From Streptomyces phaeolivaceus (GTDB taxonomy: Bacteria; Actinomycetota; Actinomycetes; Streptomycetales; Streptomycetaceae): a stretch of 64,000 nucleotides of DNA. Positions within the stretch are counted from its first letter, which is position 1. The number at the start of each line of letters is the position of its first letter. Of this stretch, positions 8,171 to 16,760 are shown in pieces. The stretch covers positions 8,556,001-8,620,000 of the forward strand of contig NZ_CP045096.1 in assembly GCF_009184865.1 (NCBI RefSeq), written 5' to 3'. The position numbers were made by a program, and so were the translations under genes. Below the pieces are notes generated by a model. It was given only the letters and a program-made list of their open reading frames with translations. It was not told where the DNA came from and ran no database searches.

Positions 8171-8557
8171 ATGAGATTCCCCCCACGGGCAACACGTATC
8201 GGAGCGGCGGCAGCCCTCCTGTCCGCTCTCCTCGTCGGCGGCACCGTCACCGCCACCCCGGCCGCCGCCGCGGTCGGCAGCATCTGCTACAGCGATCTGC
8301 CGTCGCAGGCGTACACCACACTCAACCTGATCGCCCAGGGCGGCCCGTACCCGTACTCGCAGGACGGCGGCGTCTTCCAGAACCGGGAGCGCATCCTGCC
8401 CAGCCGCTCCACGGGGTACTACCACGAGTACACCGTGAAGACCCCCGGCTCCTCCACCCGCGGCGCCCGCCGCATCGTCACCGGTCAGGCCCATGAGGAG
8501 GACTACTACACGGCCGACCACTACGCGTCCTTCGACCTGGTCGACCACGACTGCTGA
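8171..8557 (+). CDS. Secreted guanyl-specific ribonuclease (RNase Sa type)
   Basis: 128 residues: a cleavable signal peptide (RR near the start, hydrophobic core AAALLSALLVGGTVT, AxA site near residue 33) and a mature domain nearly matching RNase Sa/Sa3. Catalytic features are present: Glu in YYHEYTV, Arg residues in STRGARRI, His in DHYASF, and the two cysteines (ICYSD and the C-terminal Cys) forming the family disulfide. It cleaves RNA after G outside the cell. No barstar-like inhibitor gene is adjacent, as expected for an exported enzyme. Confidence 0.96.
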   Translation: MRFPPRATRIGAAAALLSALLVGGTVTATPAAAAVGSICYSDLPSQAYTTLNLIAQGGPYPYSQDGGVFQNRERILPSRSTGYYHEYTVKTPGSSTRGARRIVTGQAHEEDYYTADHYASFDLVDHDC

Positions 8558-8686
8558 ACCCGCCCCACCGGGTTCGGCGCCGCCCGTCCCGGCCGTCCGT
8601 CCTCCCCCCACCGGACAGACGGCCGGGCGGGCCTCCACTCCCCCCGACTCCCACTCCCCCCGACTTCCGCTCGCCCTGCCTTCCGC

Positions 8687-8890
8687 TCACCCCGACTTCC
8701 GGCTCTCCGCCGCCGCGAACAGGGCGAACGCCAGGACGACCAGCGCGATGCTCACATAGATCTCGTAGCCGTCCAGGGCGCTCCACCGCTGTATCACCCC
8801 CCACCGCAGCTTGCCGGTGAGTTCGTACACCAGACCGCCGGAGCCCTGCAGCAGGGCGAGGAACCCGAGAAACTCCAACAACTGCTTCAT
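8687..8890 (-). CDS. Small two-helix membrane protein
   Basis: 67 residues with two hydrophobic segments (about 5-24, LEFLGFLALLQGSGGLVYEL, and 44-62, IYVSIALVVLAFALFAAAE), short basic C-terminus RKSG. Similar small membrane proteins occur in many streptomycetes. Convergent with the RNase gene and divergent from the histidine kinase. Function unknown. Confidence 0.65.
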   Translation of the reverse strand: MKQLLEFLGFLALLQGSGGLVYELTGKLRWGVIQRWSALDGYEIYVSIALVVLAFALFAAAESRKSG

Positions 8891-9055
8891 GTCCTGGATC
8901 CTCGCCCCGCGGTCCCCCCATGTTCATCGGCCGCGGGGCGAGGCCTGTCCGACGGAAGTACCGATCCGTGCGGCGGCGGACCGCCGAAGGTCGACGCAGG
9001 CGCGACTTCGGTCGCGATCCCCGGCCGAGGGGAGGTGGTGGCGGCCGTCTCCGCA

Positions 9056-9070
9056 TAGATTTGTCGACCG
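9056..9070 (+). promoter_or_regulatory. Possible leaderless -10 element for the histidine kinase
   Basis: TAGATT (9056-9061) lies 8 nt before the GTG at 9070, which has no ribosome-binding site. This spacing fits a transcript starting at the start codon. No clear -35 was recognised. Confidence 0.35.
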
Positions 9071-10365
9071 TGAGAGCTGACAAGCCGGTGTCCGAGCCCC
9101 CGACCTTCCCGGGGCGGATGTCCGAGCCCCCGACCTTCCCGGGGCGGAGCTGGCTCCTGCCGTCGGCCCTGCTCGACCCCGACCCCGACCCCGGCCGGGA
9201 CCCCGGCGACGGACGCCCCGGACGGCGGCCAGGCCGGACCGCGCGCGACTGGGTCGTCGACTTCACCTGCTTCCTGCTGGCCGTGTTCATCGGCCTCCTC
9301 GGCGCGGACACGGTCAGGAACGAGACCGATCTGCCGCAGGCCTTCGCCGTCTTCGACCAGGTCCTCGGCGCGCTCGCCTGCGCCGCCGTCTGGCTGCGCA
9401 GACGCTGGCCGGTCGGCCTCGCCGTGGCGATGGTCCCGGTCTGCTTCGTGTCCAACACCGCGGGCGGCGCCGGCCTCGTCGCCCTCTTCACCCTCACCGT
9501 GCACCGGCCCTTCCGGTACGTGGCCTGGATCGGCGGCGCCTCCCTCGTCCTGAACCCGCTGTTCTTCTGGCTGCGCCCCGACCCCGACATCAGCTACCTC
9601 TGGGCGGTCTTCCTCTCGGTGCTGCTCACCGCCGCGATGGTCGGCTGGGGCATGTTCGTACGCGCCAAGCGGCAGCTCCTGCTGAGCTTCCGGGACCGCG
9701 CCCGGCGCGCCGAGACCGAGGCCGCGCTCCGGGCCGAGCAGGCGCAGCGCCTCGCCCGCGAGGCCATCGCACGCGAGATGCACGACGTCCTGGCGCACCG
9801 CCTCACCCTGCTGAGCGTGCACGCGGGCGCACTGGAGTTCCGGCCCGACGCGCCCCGTCCCGAGATCGTCCGCGCGGCGGGCGTCATCCGGGAGAGCGCC
9901 CACGAGGCCCTCCAGGACCTGCGGGAGATCATCGGGGTCCTCCGGGCGGGCGAGCCCGACGACGCGGGCCGCCCCCAGCCGACGCTGGCCGCGCTCGACA
10001 CCCTCGTCTCCGAGTGCCGCGAGGCGGGCATGAAGGTCGTCCTCGACCAGCGTGTCACCGACCGCGCCGCCGTCCCCACCTCCGCCGGCCGCACCGCCTA
10101 CCGCATCGCCCAGGAGTGCCTGACCAACGCCCGCAAGCACGCCCCCGGCGCCGAGGTCACCGTCACCGTCGCGGGCGCCCCCGGCGACGGACTCACCGTC
10201 TCCGTACGCAACCCGGCACCCCCGGGCGAGGTCCCGCCCGTCCCCGGCTCCGGCCAGGGCCTCATCGGCCTCACCGAACGCGCCACGCTGGCCGGAGGCC
10301 ACCTGGACCACGGCCCCGAGGACGGCGGCGGCTTCGGCGTACGGGCCCGGCTGCCCTGGCCCTGA
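9070..10365 (+). CDS. NarL-type sensor histidine kinase
   Basis: About 431 residues. An N-terminal Pro-rich tail is followed by four to five membrane helices (about residues 60-195), a coiled-coil linker (RARRAETEAALRAEQAQRLAREAI) and a HisKA_3 H-box REMHDVLAHRLTLLSVHAGALE; the HATPase domain follows (QECLTNARKHAPG; GSGQGLIGLTERA). Its likely partner, a LuxR-type response regulator, is not next to it but 2.4 kb downstream. The start is uncertain: GTG 9070, GTG 9088 and ATG 9118 are all possible because a 30-bp tandem duplication covers the latter two. Confidence 0.88.
   Translation: MRADKPVSEPPTFPGRMSEPPTFPGRSWLLPSALLDPDPDPGRDPGDGRPGRRPGRTARDWVVDFTCFLLAVFIGLLGADTVRNETDLPQAFAVFDQVLGALACAAVWLRRRWPVGLAVAMVPVCFVSNTAGGAGLVALFTLTVHRPFRYVAWIGGASLVLNPLFFWLRPDPDISYLWAVFLSVLLTAAMVGWGMFVRAKRQLLLSFRDRARRAETEAALRAEQAQRLAREAIAREMHDVLAHRLTLLSVHAGALEFRPDAPRPEIVRAAGVIRESAHEALQDLREIIGVLRAGEPDDAGRPQPTLAALDTLVSECREAGMKVVLDQRVTDRAAVPTSAGRTAYRIAQECLTNARKHAPGAEVTVTVAGAPGDGLTVSVRNPAPPGEVPPVPGSGQGLIGLTERATLAGGHLDHGPEDGGGFGVRARLPWP
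9089..9147 (+). repeat. 30-bp in-frame tandem duplication at kinase N-terminus
   Basis: TGTCCGAGCCCCCGACCTTC and the following CCGGGGCGG occur twice with exact 30-bp spacing (9089-9117 and 9119-9147), each preceded by G or A to give GTG and ATG. The peptide SEPPTFPGR is therefore duplicated and two equivalent start codons are created. Confidence 0.95.
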
Positions 10366-10523
10366 ACCCGGCTTCGGCGTGCGCGACGCCATCTCGTCCT
10401 CCATGATGGCCAGTTGACCCGTACGACACGGACGCCTCGGACGACGCGAGCGAGCCGTACGGCACAGCGCGCACGGCGAGCACGGCACCGCGCGCATGGT
10501 GAGTCTCGGGAGGGGACAGCAGC

Positions 10524-11546
10524 GTGAGTTTCGGGGGACGCAACCCGTATCAGCCGCCCTGGCAGCCGAGCGGAGGGCCGAACCCCCCGCCTCCACCCCG
10601 GGGACCGTACGTACCTCCCCAGCCGGGCCGGCCCCCGTACGGCCCGGACTCCCCGCTCCCGTACGGGCGTTACCCCAACGTCCCGCAGCCGCCCTCGCTC
10701 GTGCGGCGGATGCGGGAGGACGAATGGCCGCCGCTCCGGGAGTTCCTCGGCGGGCTCCGGCTGCACGGCTGTCTCTGGGCGCTGGCCGCGATGTGCGCGT
10801 GGCCGTTGGTGGTCGGCCTGCTGGTGGGCTACCCGCTGGCCCGCTCGGCCCGTCGTCCGGCCCGGCGGATCTTCCCCTCCCGCGCCCGCCACCGCCTCGT
10901 GGACGACGACGTGACACGGATGCATCGCCGGCGGGCCTGGACGGCCACCCTCATGTCCCTGCTGATCCTGGCCGTGTACGGCAAGTCCGAGGACGTCGAC
11001 CAGGCGCAGCAGCAGTTCATGATGCGGCTGACGATCACCCCCTGGCTGCTGTTCCTGAGCGCGCCCGTGGTCGTCGCGGCCCTCTTCCGCTGGTCCTCGC
11101 CGACCGCGCGCCGGGCCATGCGCGCACCCCTGCGCACCGCCGGGAAATCGGCCCTCTGGTACGTCGGCGCCTTCACGACGGTGCCGCTGCTCGGCGGGGC
11201 GATCTACTACACCCGCACCTATCTGGCACCCGACATGAACCTCTGGGTGCCGCTCGCCCTGCTCGTGCCGCTGCTGTGGACGCTGCTCTTCATCGTCTTC
11301 GCCACCGGGCCCGCCGTGCGCAGCGCCTTCAACACCGCCGATGTGCACCCGGCGCTCCCGGCGCTGCTCACCGGCGCCCTGGTGTGGGAGTTCGCCGCCC
11401 TCAGCCTGGCCGTCGGCGGACTGCCGCCGGGCCCGCCGCTGGTCCAGCTCGCCGCCCTCGTCGGCGGCCCGGCCTCGGTGACCGCCGTCGCCTGGTGGGA
11501 GGTACGCCGGCTGCGCACCCGCCACGGGGTACGACTGCGCGCCTGA
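10524..11546 (+). CDS. Proline-rich polytopic membrane protein
   Basis: 340 residues beginning at GTG 10524 after GGAGGGGACAG. The first 60 residues are Pro/Gly/Tyr-rich (NPYQPPWQPS...PPPPPRGPYVPPQ), a cytosolic low-complexity tail; then about six hydrophobic segments (for example LWALAAMCAWPLVVGLLVGYPLA, ATLMSLLILAVYG, ITPWLLFLSAPVVVAALF, LWVPLALLVPLLWTLLFIVFA). No catalytic motif recognised. Lies between the kinase and its presumed response regulator, so a sensing or output role is conceivable but unproven. Confidence 0.75.
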   Translation: MSFGGRNPYQPPWQPSGGPNPPPPPRGPYVPPQPGRPPYGPDSPLPYGRYPNVPQPPSLVRRMREDEWPPLREFLGGLRLHGCLWALAAMCAWPLVVGLLVGYPLARSARRPARRIFPSRARHRLVDDDVTRMHRRRAWTATLMSLLILAVYGKSEDVDQAQQQFMMRLTITPWLLFLSAPVVVAALFRWSSPTARRAMRAPLRTAGKSALWYVGAFTTVPLLGGAIYYTRTYLAPDMNLWVPLALLVPLLWTLLFIVFATGPAVRSAFNTADVHPALPALLTGALVWEFAALSLAVGGLPPGPPLVQLAALVGGPASVTAVAWWEVRRLRTRHGVRLRA

Positions 11547-11582
11547 CCGGGACCGGCCGCCTGACACGAACCGGCCGCGGGG

Positions 11583-12611
11583 TCACGCCGGGCGGGGCAC
11601 CACGCGCTGCCCCGCCGACCCGTACACCCACGCCGACGCCTCGTCGATGAAGTCGCCCGGGAAACCCAGACGGAAATCGGTGGTCTCCTCCAGCCGGGCC
11701 AGCACCTCAGGGGGGAGCACCAGCCGGGCGGCGCCCAGGTTGTCCACCAGCTGCTCCACGCGGCGCGCGCCGACGATGGGGTGCACGGCGGGGGAGTGGG
11801 CCATGGTCCAGGCGATGGCGATCTGGGCCGGGGTCGCGCCCAGTTCGTCGGCGGCGCTCTGCACGGCCTCCGCGACCGCCCGCTCACGCTCCCCGACCGC
11901 CCCGACGGACAGCCGCGTCGCGGTGCCCGGCGCCGGCCCGCCCGGACGGGTGTACTTCCCGGACAGGACACCGTTCTGCAGCGGACTCCAGGCCGCCACC
12001 GACATCCCGAACGCCTCCGCCATCGGCAGCAGCTCCCGCTCGATGTCCCGGTTGAGCAGGCTGTACGGCACCTGGAGCGCCGACAGCGGCGACCAACCCC
12101 GCCACTCGGCAAGGGTGTTGGCCCGCGAGACCACCCACGCCGGGGCGTCCGAGATACCGACGTACAGCACCTTCCCCGACCGTACGGCGTCGTCGAGGGC
12201 GCGCATCGTCTCCTCGACCGGGGTGTTCCGGTCCCAGATGTGCACCCAGTAGATGTCGACGTAGTCCGTGCCCAGGCGGCGCAGGCTCGTCTCCAGGGAC
12301 AGCGCGAGGTTCTTGCGGTGGTTGCCCGCGGCGTTGGGATCGCTGCTGTCACGGGAGACGGTGTACTTGGTGGACAGCACGAACCGGTCGCGGCGCCCCT
12401 TGAGCAGCTCGCCGACGATCCGCTCGCTCTCCCCGCCCCGGTAGTTGACCGCCGTGTCGATCACATTGCCGCCGGCCTCCGCGTACACGTCGAGGATCCG
12501 CGCGCACTCCTCCCGGGGCGCCCCCACCCCGCCCTGCTCCCCGAACGTCATGGCGCCCAGGAACAGCTCGGAGACGCGCAGCCCGGTCCGGCCCAGGAGT
12601 CGGTAACGCAC
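11583..12611 (-). CDS. Aldo/keto reductase
   Basis: 342-residue NADPH-dependent aldo/keto reductase of the potassium-channel beta-subunit-like/YajO type. Visible motifs: GLRVSELFLGAMTFG (first strand), DTAVNYRGGESERIVGELL (catalytic Asp-Tyr), STKYTV (catalytic Lys), YVDIYWVHIWD (His), and the C-terminal cofactor segment VHPIVGARRVEQLVDNLGA. Substrate not predictable. Transcribed opposite to the two-component genes that flank it and divergent from the response regulator. Confidence 0.9.
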   Translation of the reverse strand: MRYRLLGRTGLRVSELFLGAMTFGEQGGVGAPREECARILDVYAEAGGNVIDTAVNYRGGESERIVGELLKGRRDRFVLSTKYTVSRDSSDPNAAGNHRKNLALSLETSLRRLGTDYVDIYWVHIWDRNTPVEETMRALDDAVRSGKVLYVGISDAPAWVVSRANTLAEWRGWSPLSALQVPYSLLNRDIERELLPMAEAFGMSVAAWSPLQNGVLSGKYTRPGGPAPGTATRLSVGAVGERERAVAEAVQSAADELGATPAQIAIAWTMAHSPAVHPIVGARRVEQLVDNLGAARLVLPPEVLARLEETTDFRLGFPGDFIDEASAWVYGSAGQRVVPRPA

Positions 12612-12736
12612 CTGATTCCTCCGTCAGTTGAAAGCCGTACCGGCCGACACTAACGGGTGCGCCCACGACAACGCGGCGGTCCGGCCGAAGCGTCATTACG
12701 GTAGTGCTCCATGACCGACATCCGAACGGCCGACAG

Positions 12737-13408
12737 ATGACCGCGATCCGACTGCTCCTCGTCGACGACGATCCCCTCGTGCGCGCCGGACTCTCCTTCA
12801 TGCTGGGCGGCGCCGACGACATCGAGATCGTGGGCGAGGGCGCCGACGGCGACGAGGTGGACGCCCTCGTCGACCGCACGCGCCCCGACGTCGTCCTGAT
12901 GGACATCCGGATGCCGACCGTCGACGGCCTCGCGGCCACGGAGCGGCTGCGCGCCCGCGCGGACGCGCCGCAGGTCGTCGTCCTCACCACCTTCCACGCC
13001 GACGACCAGGTCCTGCGCGCCCTGCGCGCGGGCGCCGCCGGTTTCGTCCTCAAGGACACCCCGCCCGCCGAGATCGTCGAGGCGGTACGGCGGGTCGCGG
13101 CCGGCGACCCCGTCCTCTCACCCGCCGTCACCCGCCAGTTGATGGCCCACGCCGCCGGCGCCACCGCCGACACCCGCCGCGCCACCGCCCGTTCCCGCGT
13201 CGCCGCCCTCAACGACCGCGAACGCGAGGTCGCCGTCGCCGTCGGCCGCGGCGCCTCCAACGCGGCGATCGCCGCCGAGCTCTTCCTGAGCGTCCCCACG
13301 GTCAAGACCCACGTCTCCCGGGTCCTCGCCAAACTCGGCCTCAACAACCGGGTGCAGATCGCTCTGTTGACTTACGACGCGGGGTTGCTCGACGAGCCCG
13401 ACGGTTAG
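12737..13408 (+). CDS. NarL/FixJ-family response regulator
   Basis: 223 residues: receiver domain with acidic pocket LLVDDDPLVRAG, phospho-acceptor Asp in VVLMDIRMP (about residue 54), Thr in VVVLTTF and Lys in VLKDTPP, then a LuxR HTH (LNDREREVAVAVGRGASNAAIAAELFLSVPTVKTHVSRVLAKL). ATG 12737 gives the standard N-terminus MTAIRLLLVDDD. It probably pairs with the kinase ending at 10365, from which it is separated by a membrane protein and an opposing reductase gene. Confidence 0.92.
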   Translation: MTAIRLLLVDDDPLVRAGLSFMLGGADDIEIVGEGADGDEVDALVDRTRPDVVLMDIRMPTVDGLAATERLRARADAPQVVVLTTFHADDQVLRALRAGAAGFVLKDTPPAEIVEAVRRVAAGDPVLSPAVTRQLMAHAAGATADTRRATARSRVAALNDREREVAVAVGRGASNAAIAAELFLSVPTVKTHVSRVLAKLGLNNRVQIALLTYDAGLLDEPDG

Positions 13409-13413
13409 TCACG

Positions 13414-13533
13414 CGCGGGTGGGTGGTGCTTCCCGCGCAGTTCCCCGCGCCTCTGAAATGCAGGGGCTGCGCCCCTTGCTTTTCGCCCCTTGAGGGGCGC
13501 GGGGAACTGCGCGACCAGCCCCCACCCACCCGC
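13414..13533. repeat. Dispersed palindromic repeat, copy 3 (convergent-gene spacer)
   Basis: Arms GCGGGTGGGTGGTG...CGCAGTTCCCCGCGCC and GGGGCGCGGGGAACTGCG...CCACCCACCCGC enclose a centre with a second small stem. It lies between the convergent ends of the response regulator and the Gfo/Idh/MocA gene, consistent with a bidirectional terminator. Confidence 0.85.
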
Positions 13534-13577
13534 AGCCGCGACACCACCCGACCCCCTCCCCAACCGCTCTCCTACTC

Positions 13578-14588
13578 CTACTCCCGGCCGCCCGCGATCT
13601 CCCCCAGATTCACCGGCCGATGCTCCAGCCGCGACAACTCGCACGCCTCCGCCACCCGCAACGCCTGCAACGCCTCCCGCCCGTCGCACGGATTCGCCCG
13701 CTCCCCCCGCACCACCTCCACGAACGCCCCGATCTCGGCCTCGTACGCGGACGCGAACCGCTCCAGGAACCCGGTCCACGGCTTGTCCGCCGCCGGCGGC
13801 CCACTCGGCTCCGTGGACGCGACCGGCGTACGGTCGTCCAGCCCGACCACCACGGTGTCCAGCTCCCCGGCCAGCTCCAGCCGCACGTCGTACCCGGCCC
13901 CGTTCACCCGCGCCGCCGTGGCCGTGACGAGCGTGCCGTCCTCCAGCGTGAGCACGGCCGCCGCCGTGTCGAGGTCGTGCGCCTCCCGGAACATCGGATG
14001 CCCGGCGTCCGACCCGGTCGCGTACACCGTGGCGACCTCCCGCCCGGTCACCCACCGCACGATGTCGAAGTCATGGATCAGACAGTCCCGGTAGATCCCG
14101 CCGGACACCGGCAGATACTCCGCAGGCGGCGGCGTCTGATCGGCCGTGAGCGCCCGTACGGTGTGCAGCCGCCCGAGCCGGCCCGCGCGCACCGCCTCCC
14201 GCGCGGTGACGTACCCGGAGTCGAAGCGCCGCTGGAAGCCCATCTGCAGCACCGTCCCGGCCGCGTCGACCTCGGTCAGCGCGCTTAAGGTGCCCGGCAG
14301 ATCCACGGCGATGGGTTTCTCGCAGAAGACCGGCAGTCCCGAGCGTGCTGCCCGACCGATCAGTTCGCCGTGGGCCGCCGTCGCGGCCGTTATCACCACG
14401 GCGTCCACACCCCAGGTGAAGATCTCGTCCACGCCCGGCGCGACCGTCTCGCCGAGGCGATCCGCGAGGTCATGGGCCCGAGTCGTATCGACGTCCGTGA
14501 TGATCAGAGAGCCGACATCACGGTGGCGGCTGAGGGTGGTCGCGTGAAACGTCCCGATGCGACCCGCCCCGATGAGTCCGATGCGCAT
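13578..14588 (-). CDS. Gfo/Idh/MocA-family dehydrogenase (inositol 2-dehydrogenase-like)
   Basis: 336 residues. N-terminal Rossmann motif GLIGAGRIGTFHA, the EKP signature in FCEKPIAVDL (about residue 95), and the catalytic D-x-x-x-H pair in YRDCLIHDFDIVRWV (about 165-178). This pattern is that of myo-inositol/scyllo-inosose-type dehydrogenases, though sugar substrates of the family vary widely. The start ATG at 14588 is preferred over the ATG three codons upstream. Divergent from a GntR regulator that shares a palindromic operator, suggesting regulation by that protein. Confidence 0.88.
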   Translation of the reverse strand: MRIGLIGAGRIGTFHATTLSRHRDVGSLIITDVDTTRAHDLADRLGETVAPGVDEIFTWGVDAVVITAATAAHGELIGRAARSGLPVFCEKPIAVDLPGTLSALTEVDAAGTVLQMGFQRRFDSGYVTAREAVRAGRLGRLHTVRALTADQTPPPAEYLPVSGGIYRDCLIHDFDIVRWVTGREVATVYATGSDAGHPMFREAHDLDTAAAVLTLEDGTLVTATAARVNGAGYDVRLELAGELDTVVVGLDDRTPVASTEPSGPPAADKPWTGFLERFASAYEAEIGAFVEVVRGERANPCDGREALQALRVAEACELSRLEHRPVNLGEIAGGRE

Positions 14589-14629
14589 GAGAAACAAAGT
14601 GGGGTCGCACCTGCCGCCGTGTCAATGGT

Positions 14630-14641
14630 TTGTCCGGACAA
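14630..14641. promoter_or_regulatory. Perfect 12-bp palindrome in divergent dehydrogenase/GntR promoter
   Basis: TTGTCCGGACAA, extended by GGT and ACC on its sides, stands between the divergent start codons (14588 and 14691). Its form resembles operators of HutC-type GntR regulators (TGT-CNNG-ACA core). Likely target of the neighbouring GntR protein. Confidence 0.55.
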
Positions 14642-14678
14642 CCGAACCACGCAACTTCCCGTCACCAGATACCGGGGC

Positions 14679-14691
14679 TACGCTCGGCCCG
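14679..14691 (+). promoter_or_regulatory. Possible leaderless -10 for GntR gene
   Basis: TACGCT about 6-7 nt before GTG 14691 with no ribosome-binding site suggests a transcript beginning at or next to the start codon. Confidence 0.35.
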
Positions 14692-15455
14692 TGCCGAAAC
14701 CAGAAGTGGATCCGACCGTGCCGCTCCAGCTCAGCGTCGACCGCAGCAGCCCGGTCCCGCTCTACTTCCAGCTGTCCCAGCAGCTGGAGGCGGCGATCGA
14801 GCACGGCGAGCTGACCCCGGGCAGCCTGCTGGGCAACGAGATCGAGCTGGCCGCACGCCTGGGCCTGTCCCGCCCGACCGTCCGCCAGGCCATCCAGTCC
14901 CTGGTCGACAAGGGCCTGCTCGTCCGCCGCCGCGGAGTGGGCACCCAGGTCGTCCACTCCCAGGTCAAACGCCCTCTGGAGCTCAGCAGCCTCTACGACG
15001 ACCTGGAGGCCGCCGGCCAGCGCCCGGCCACCCGTGTCCTGGTCAACACCACCGTCGCGGCCTCCGCCGAGGTGGCCGCCGCCCTCGCCGTCGCGGAGGG
15101 CGGACAAGTCCACCGGATCGAGCGACTCCGTCTGGCCCACGGCGAGCCCATGGCCTACCTCTGCAACTACCTCCCCACCGACCTCCTCGACCTCGATTCC
15201 CCCCAGCTCGAAGCCACCGGCCTCTACCGCCTGATGCGCGCCGCCGGCATCACCCTCCACAGCGCCCGCCAGACCATCGGCGCGAAGTCGGCGACCCCGG
15301 AGGAGGCCGACCGCCTCGCCGAGCCCCCGAACGCCCCCCTCCTCACCATGCAACGCACCACCTTCGACGACACCGGCAGAGCGGTCGAACACGGCACCCA
15401 CATCTACCGCGCGTCCCGCTATTCGTTCGATTTCCAGCTCCTGGTGAGGTCATAG
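14691..15455 (+). CDS. GntR-family (HutC-type) transcriptional regulator
   Basis: 254 residues: N-terminal GntR winged helix (VPLYFQLSQQLEAAIEHGELTPGSLLGNEIELAARLGLSRPTVRQAIQSLVDKGLLVRRRGVGTQV) and a C-terminal UTRA effector domain beginning about residue 95 (IERLRLAHGEPMAYLCNYLP). GTG 14691 is the chosen start, just after a possible -10 sequence. Faces the Gfo/Idh/MocA dehydrogenase across a perfect palindrome, so local and autoregulatory control is the simplest inference; the ligand is probably a sugar or sugar phosphate. Confidence 0.92.
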   Translation: MPKPEVDPTVPLQLSVDRSSPVPLYFQLSQQLEAAIEHGELTPGSLLGNEIELAARLGLSRPTVRQAIQSLVDKGLLVRRRGVGTQVVHSQVKRPLELSSLYDDLEAAGQRPATRVLVNTTVAASAEVAAALAVAEGGQVHRIERLRLAHGEPMAYLCNYLPTDLLDLDSPQLEATGLYRLMRAAGITLHSARQTIGAKSATPEEADRLAEPPNAPLLTMQRTTFDDTGRAVEHGTHIYRASRYSFDFQLLVRS

Positions 15456-15474
15456 GAGAGGGCACCTCCTGCTC

Positions 15475-15547
15475 TTGAGGGGCGTGGCCCCTGCTTTTCA
15501 GGGGCGCGGGGAACTGCGCGATCAGCCCCCACCGGACCCGCACCCGA
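15475..15547. repeat. Dispersed palindromic repeat, copy 4 (degenerate left arm)
   Basis: The right arm CAGGGGCGCGGGGAACTGCG is complete and continues into the usual ATCAGCCCCCACCGGACCCGCACCCGA tail, but the left arm is reduced to GAGGGGCGTGGCCCCTG, which forms its own short hairpin. Located after the GntR gene. Confidence 0.75.
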
Positions 15548-15614
15548 AAAACAACCCATGGCACCCCCCGCCCCCACGGCGCACCAAGCGGAGCGCTAGG
15601 GCAGAATCGGCCCG

Positions 15615-16760
15615 ATGAGCACTTACCGCGACTTCACCCACCGCGGCTCCGCGCGGGCCACCGTCCTGCGGACCGTGGGAACGCGCGAGCGCCGCTCCCA
15701 TCTGACGGCCCCCCGCGTCCCCACCGTCGGCATCGACATCGGCGGTACGAAGGTGATGGCGGGCGTCGTGGACGCCGACGGCAACATCCTGGAGAAGCTC
15801 CGCACGGAGACCCCGGACAAGTCGAAGAGCCCCCAGGTCGTCGAGGACACCATCACGGAACTGGTCCTGGACCTCTCCGACCGGCACGATGTGCACGCCG
15901 TCGGCATCGGCGCCGCCGGCTGGGTGGACGCGGACCGCAACCGCGTGCTGTTCGCCCCCCACCTGTCCTGGCGCAACGAGCCGCTGCGCGACCGCCTCGC
16001 CGGCCGCCTCGCCGTGCCGGTCCTGGTGGACAACGACGCCAACGCCGCCGCCTGGGCCGAGTGGCGCTTCGGCGCCGGCCGCGACGAGGACCACCTGGTC
16101 ATGATCACGCTCGGCACCGGAATCGGCGGCGCGATCCTGGAGGACGGCCAGGTCAAGCGCGGCAAATTCGGTGTCGCGGGCGAGTTCGGCCATATGCAGG
16201 TCGTGCCCGGCGGCCACCGCTGCCCGTGCGGCAACCGCGGCTGCTGGGAGCAGTACAGCTCGGGGAACGCCCTGGTCAGAGAGGCCCGCGAGCTGGCGGC
16301 GGCCGACTCCCCGGTGGCGTACGGGATCATCGAACACGTCAAGGGGAACATCGGCGACATCACGGGCCCGATGATCACCGAGCTGGCCCGTGAGGGCGAC
16401 GCGATGTGCATCGAGCTGCTCCAGGACATCGGCCAGTGGCTCGGCGTCGGCATCGCCAACCTGGCCGCAGCCCTCGACCCGTCCTGCTTCGTCATCGGCG
16501 GCGGTGTCTCGGCCGCCGACGACCTGCTGATCGGCCCGGCCCGGGACGCCTTCCGCCGCCACCTCACCGGTCGTGGCTACCGTCCCGAGGCCCGTATCGC
16601 GCGTGCCCAGCTCGGACCCGAGGCCGGCATGGTGGGCGCCGCCGACCTCGCCCGGCTCGTCGCCCGCCGCTTCCGCCGCGCCAACCGGCGCAGAGTCGAG
16701 CGGTACGAGCGCTACGCGCGGTACGTGGAGGCCCGCCGCACCACCCAGGACTCCGCATGA
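15615..16760 (+). CDS. ROK-family sugar kinase (glucokinase-like)
   Basis: 381 residues. ATP-binding DIGGTKVMAGVVD (about residue 41), sugar-site EFGHMQV, and the ROK zinc motif CPCGNRGCWEQYSSG (C-x-C-G-x-x-G-C-x-E, about 203-216) are all present, so the enzyme should be active; glucose or an N-acylated sugar is the likely substrate. It carries an N-terminal extension of about 35 residues and a C-terminal Arg/Tyr-rich tail (RRFRRANRRRVERYERYARYVEARR) beyond the usual 310-320 aa fold. Its stop overlaps the next start (ATGA). Resembles SCO6260 of S. coelicolor in position before the helicase. Confidence 0.9.
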   Translation: MSTYRDFTHRGSARATVLRTVGTRERRSHLTAPRVPTVGIDIGGTKVMAGVVDADGNILEKLRTETPDKSKSPQVVEDTITELVLDLSDRHDVHAVGIGAAGWVDADRNRVLFAPHLSWRNEPLRDRLAGRLAVPVLVDNDANAAAWAEWRFGAGRDEDHLVMITLGTGIGGAILEDGQVKRGKFGVAGEFGHMQVVPGGHRCPCGNRGCWEQYSSGNALVREARELAAADSPVAYGIIEHVKGNIGDITGPMITELAREGDAMCIELLQDIGQWLGVGIANLAAALDPSCFVIGGGVSAADDLLIGPARDAFRRHLTGRGYRPEARIARAQLGPEAGMVGAADLARLVARRFRRANRRRVERYERYARYVEARRTTQDSA

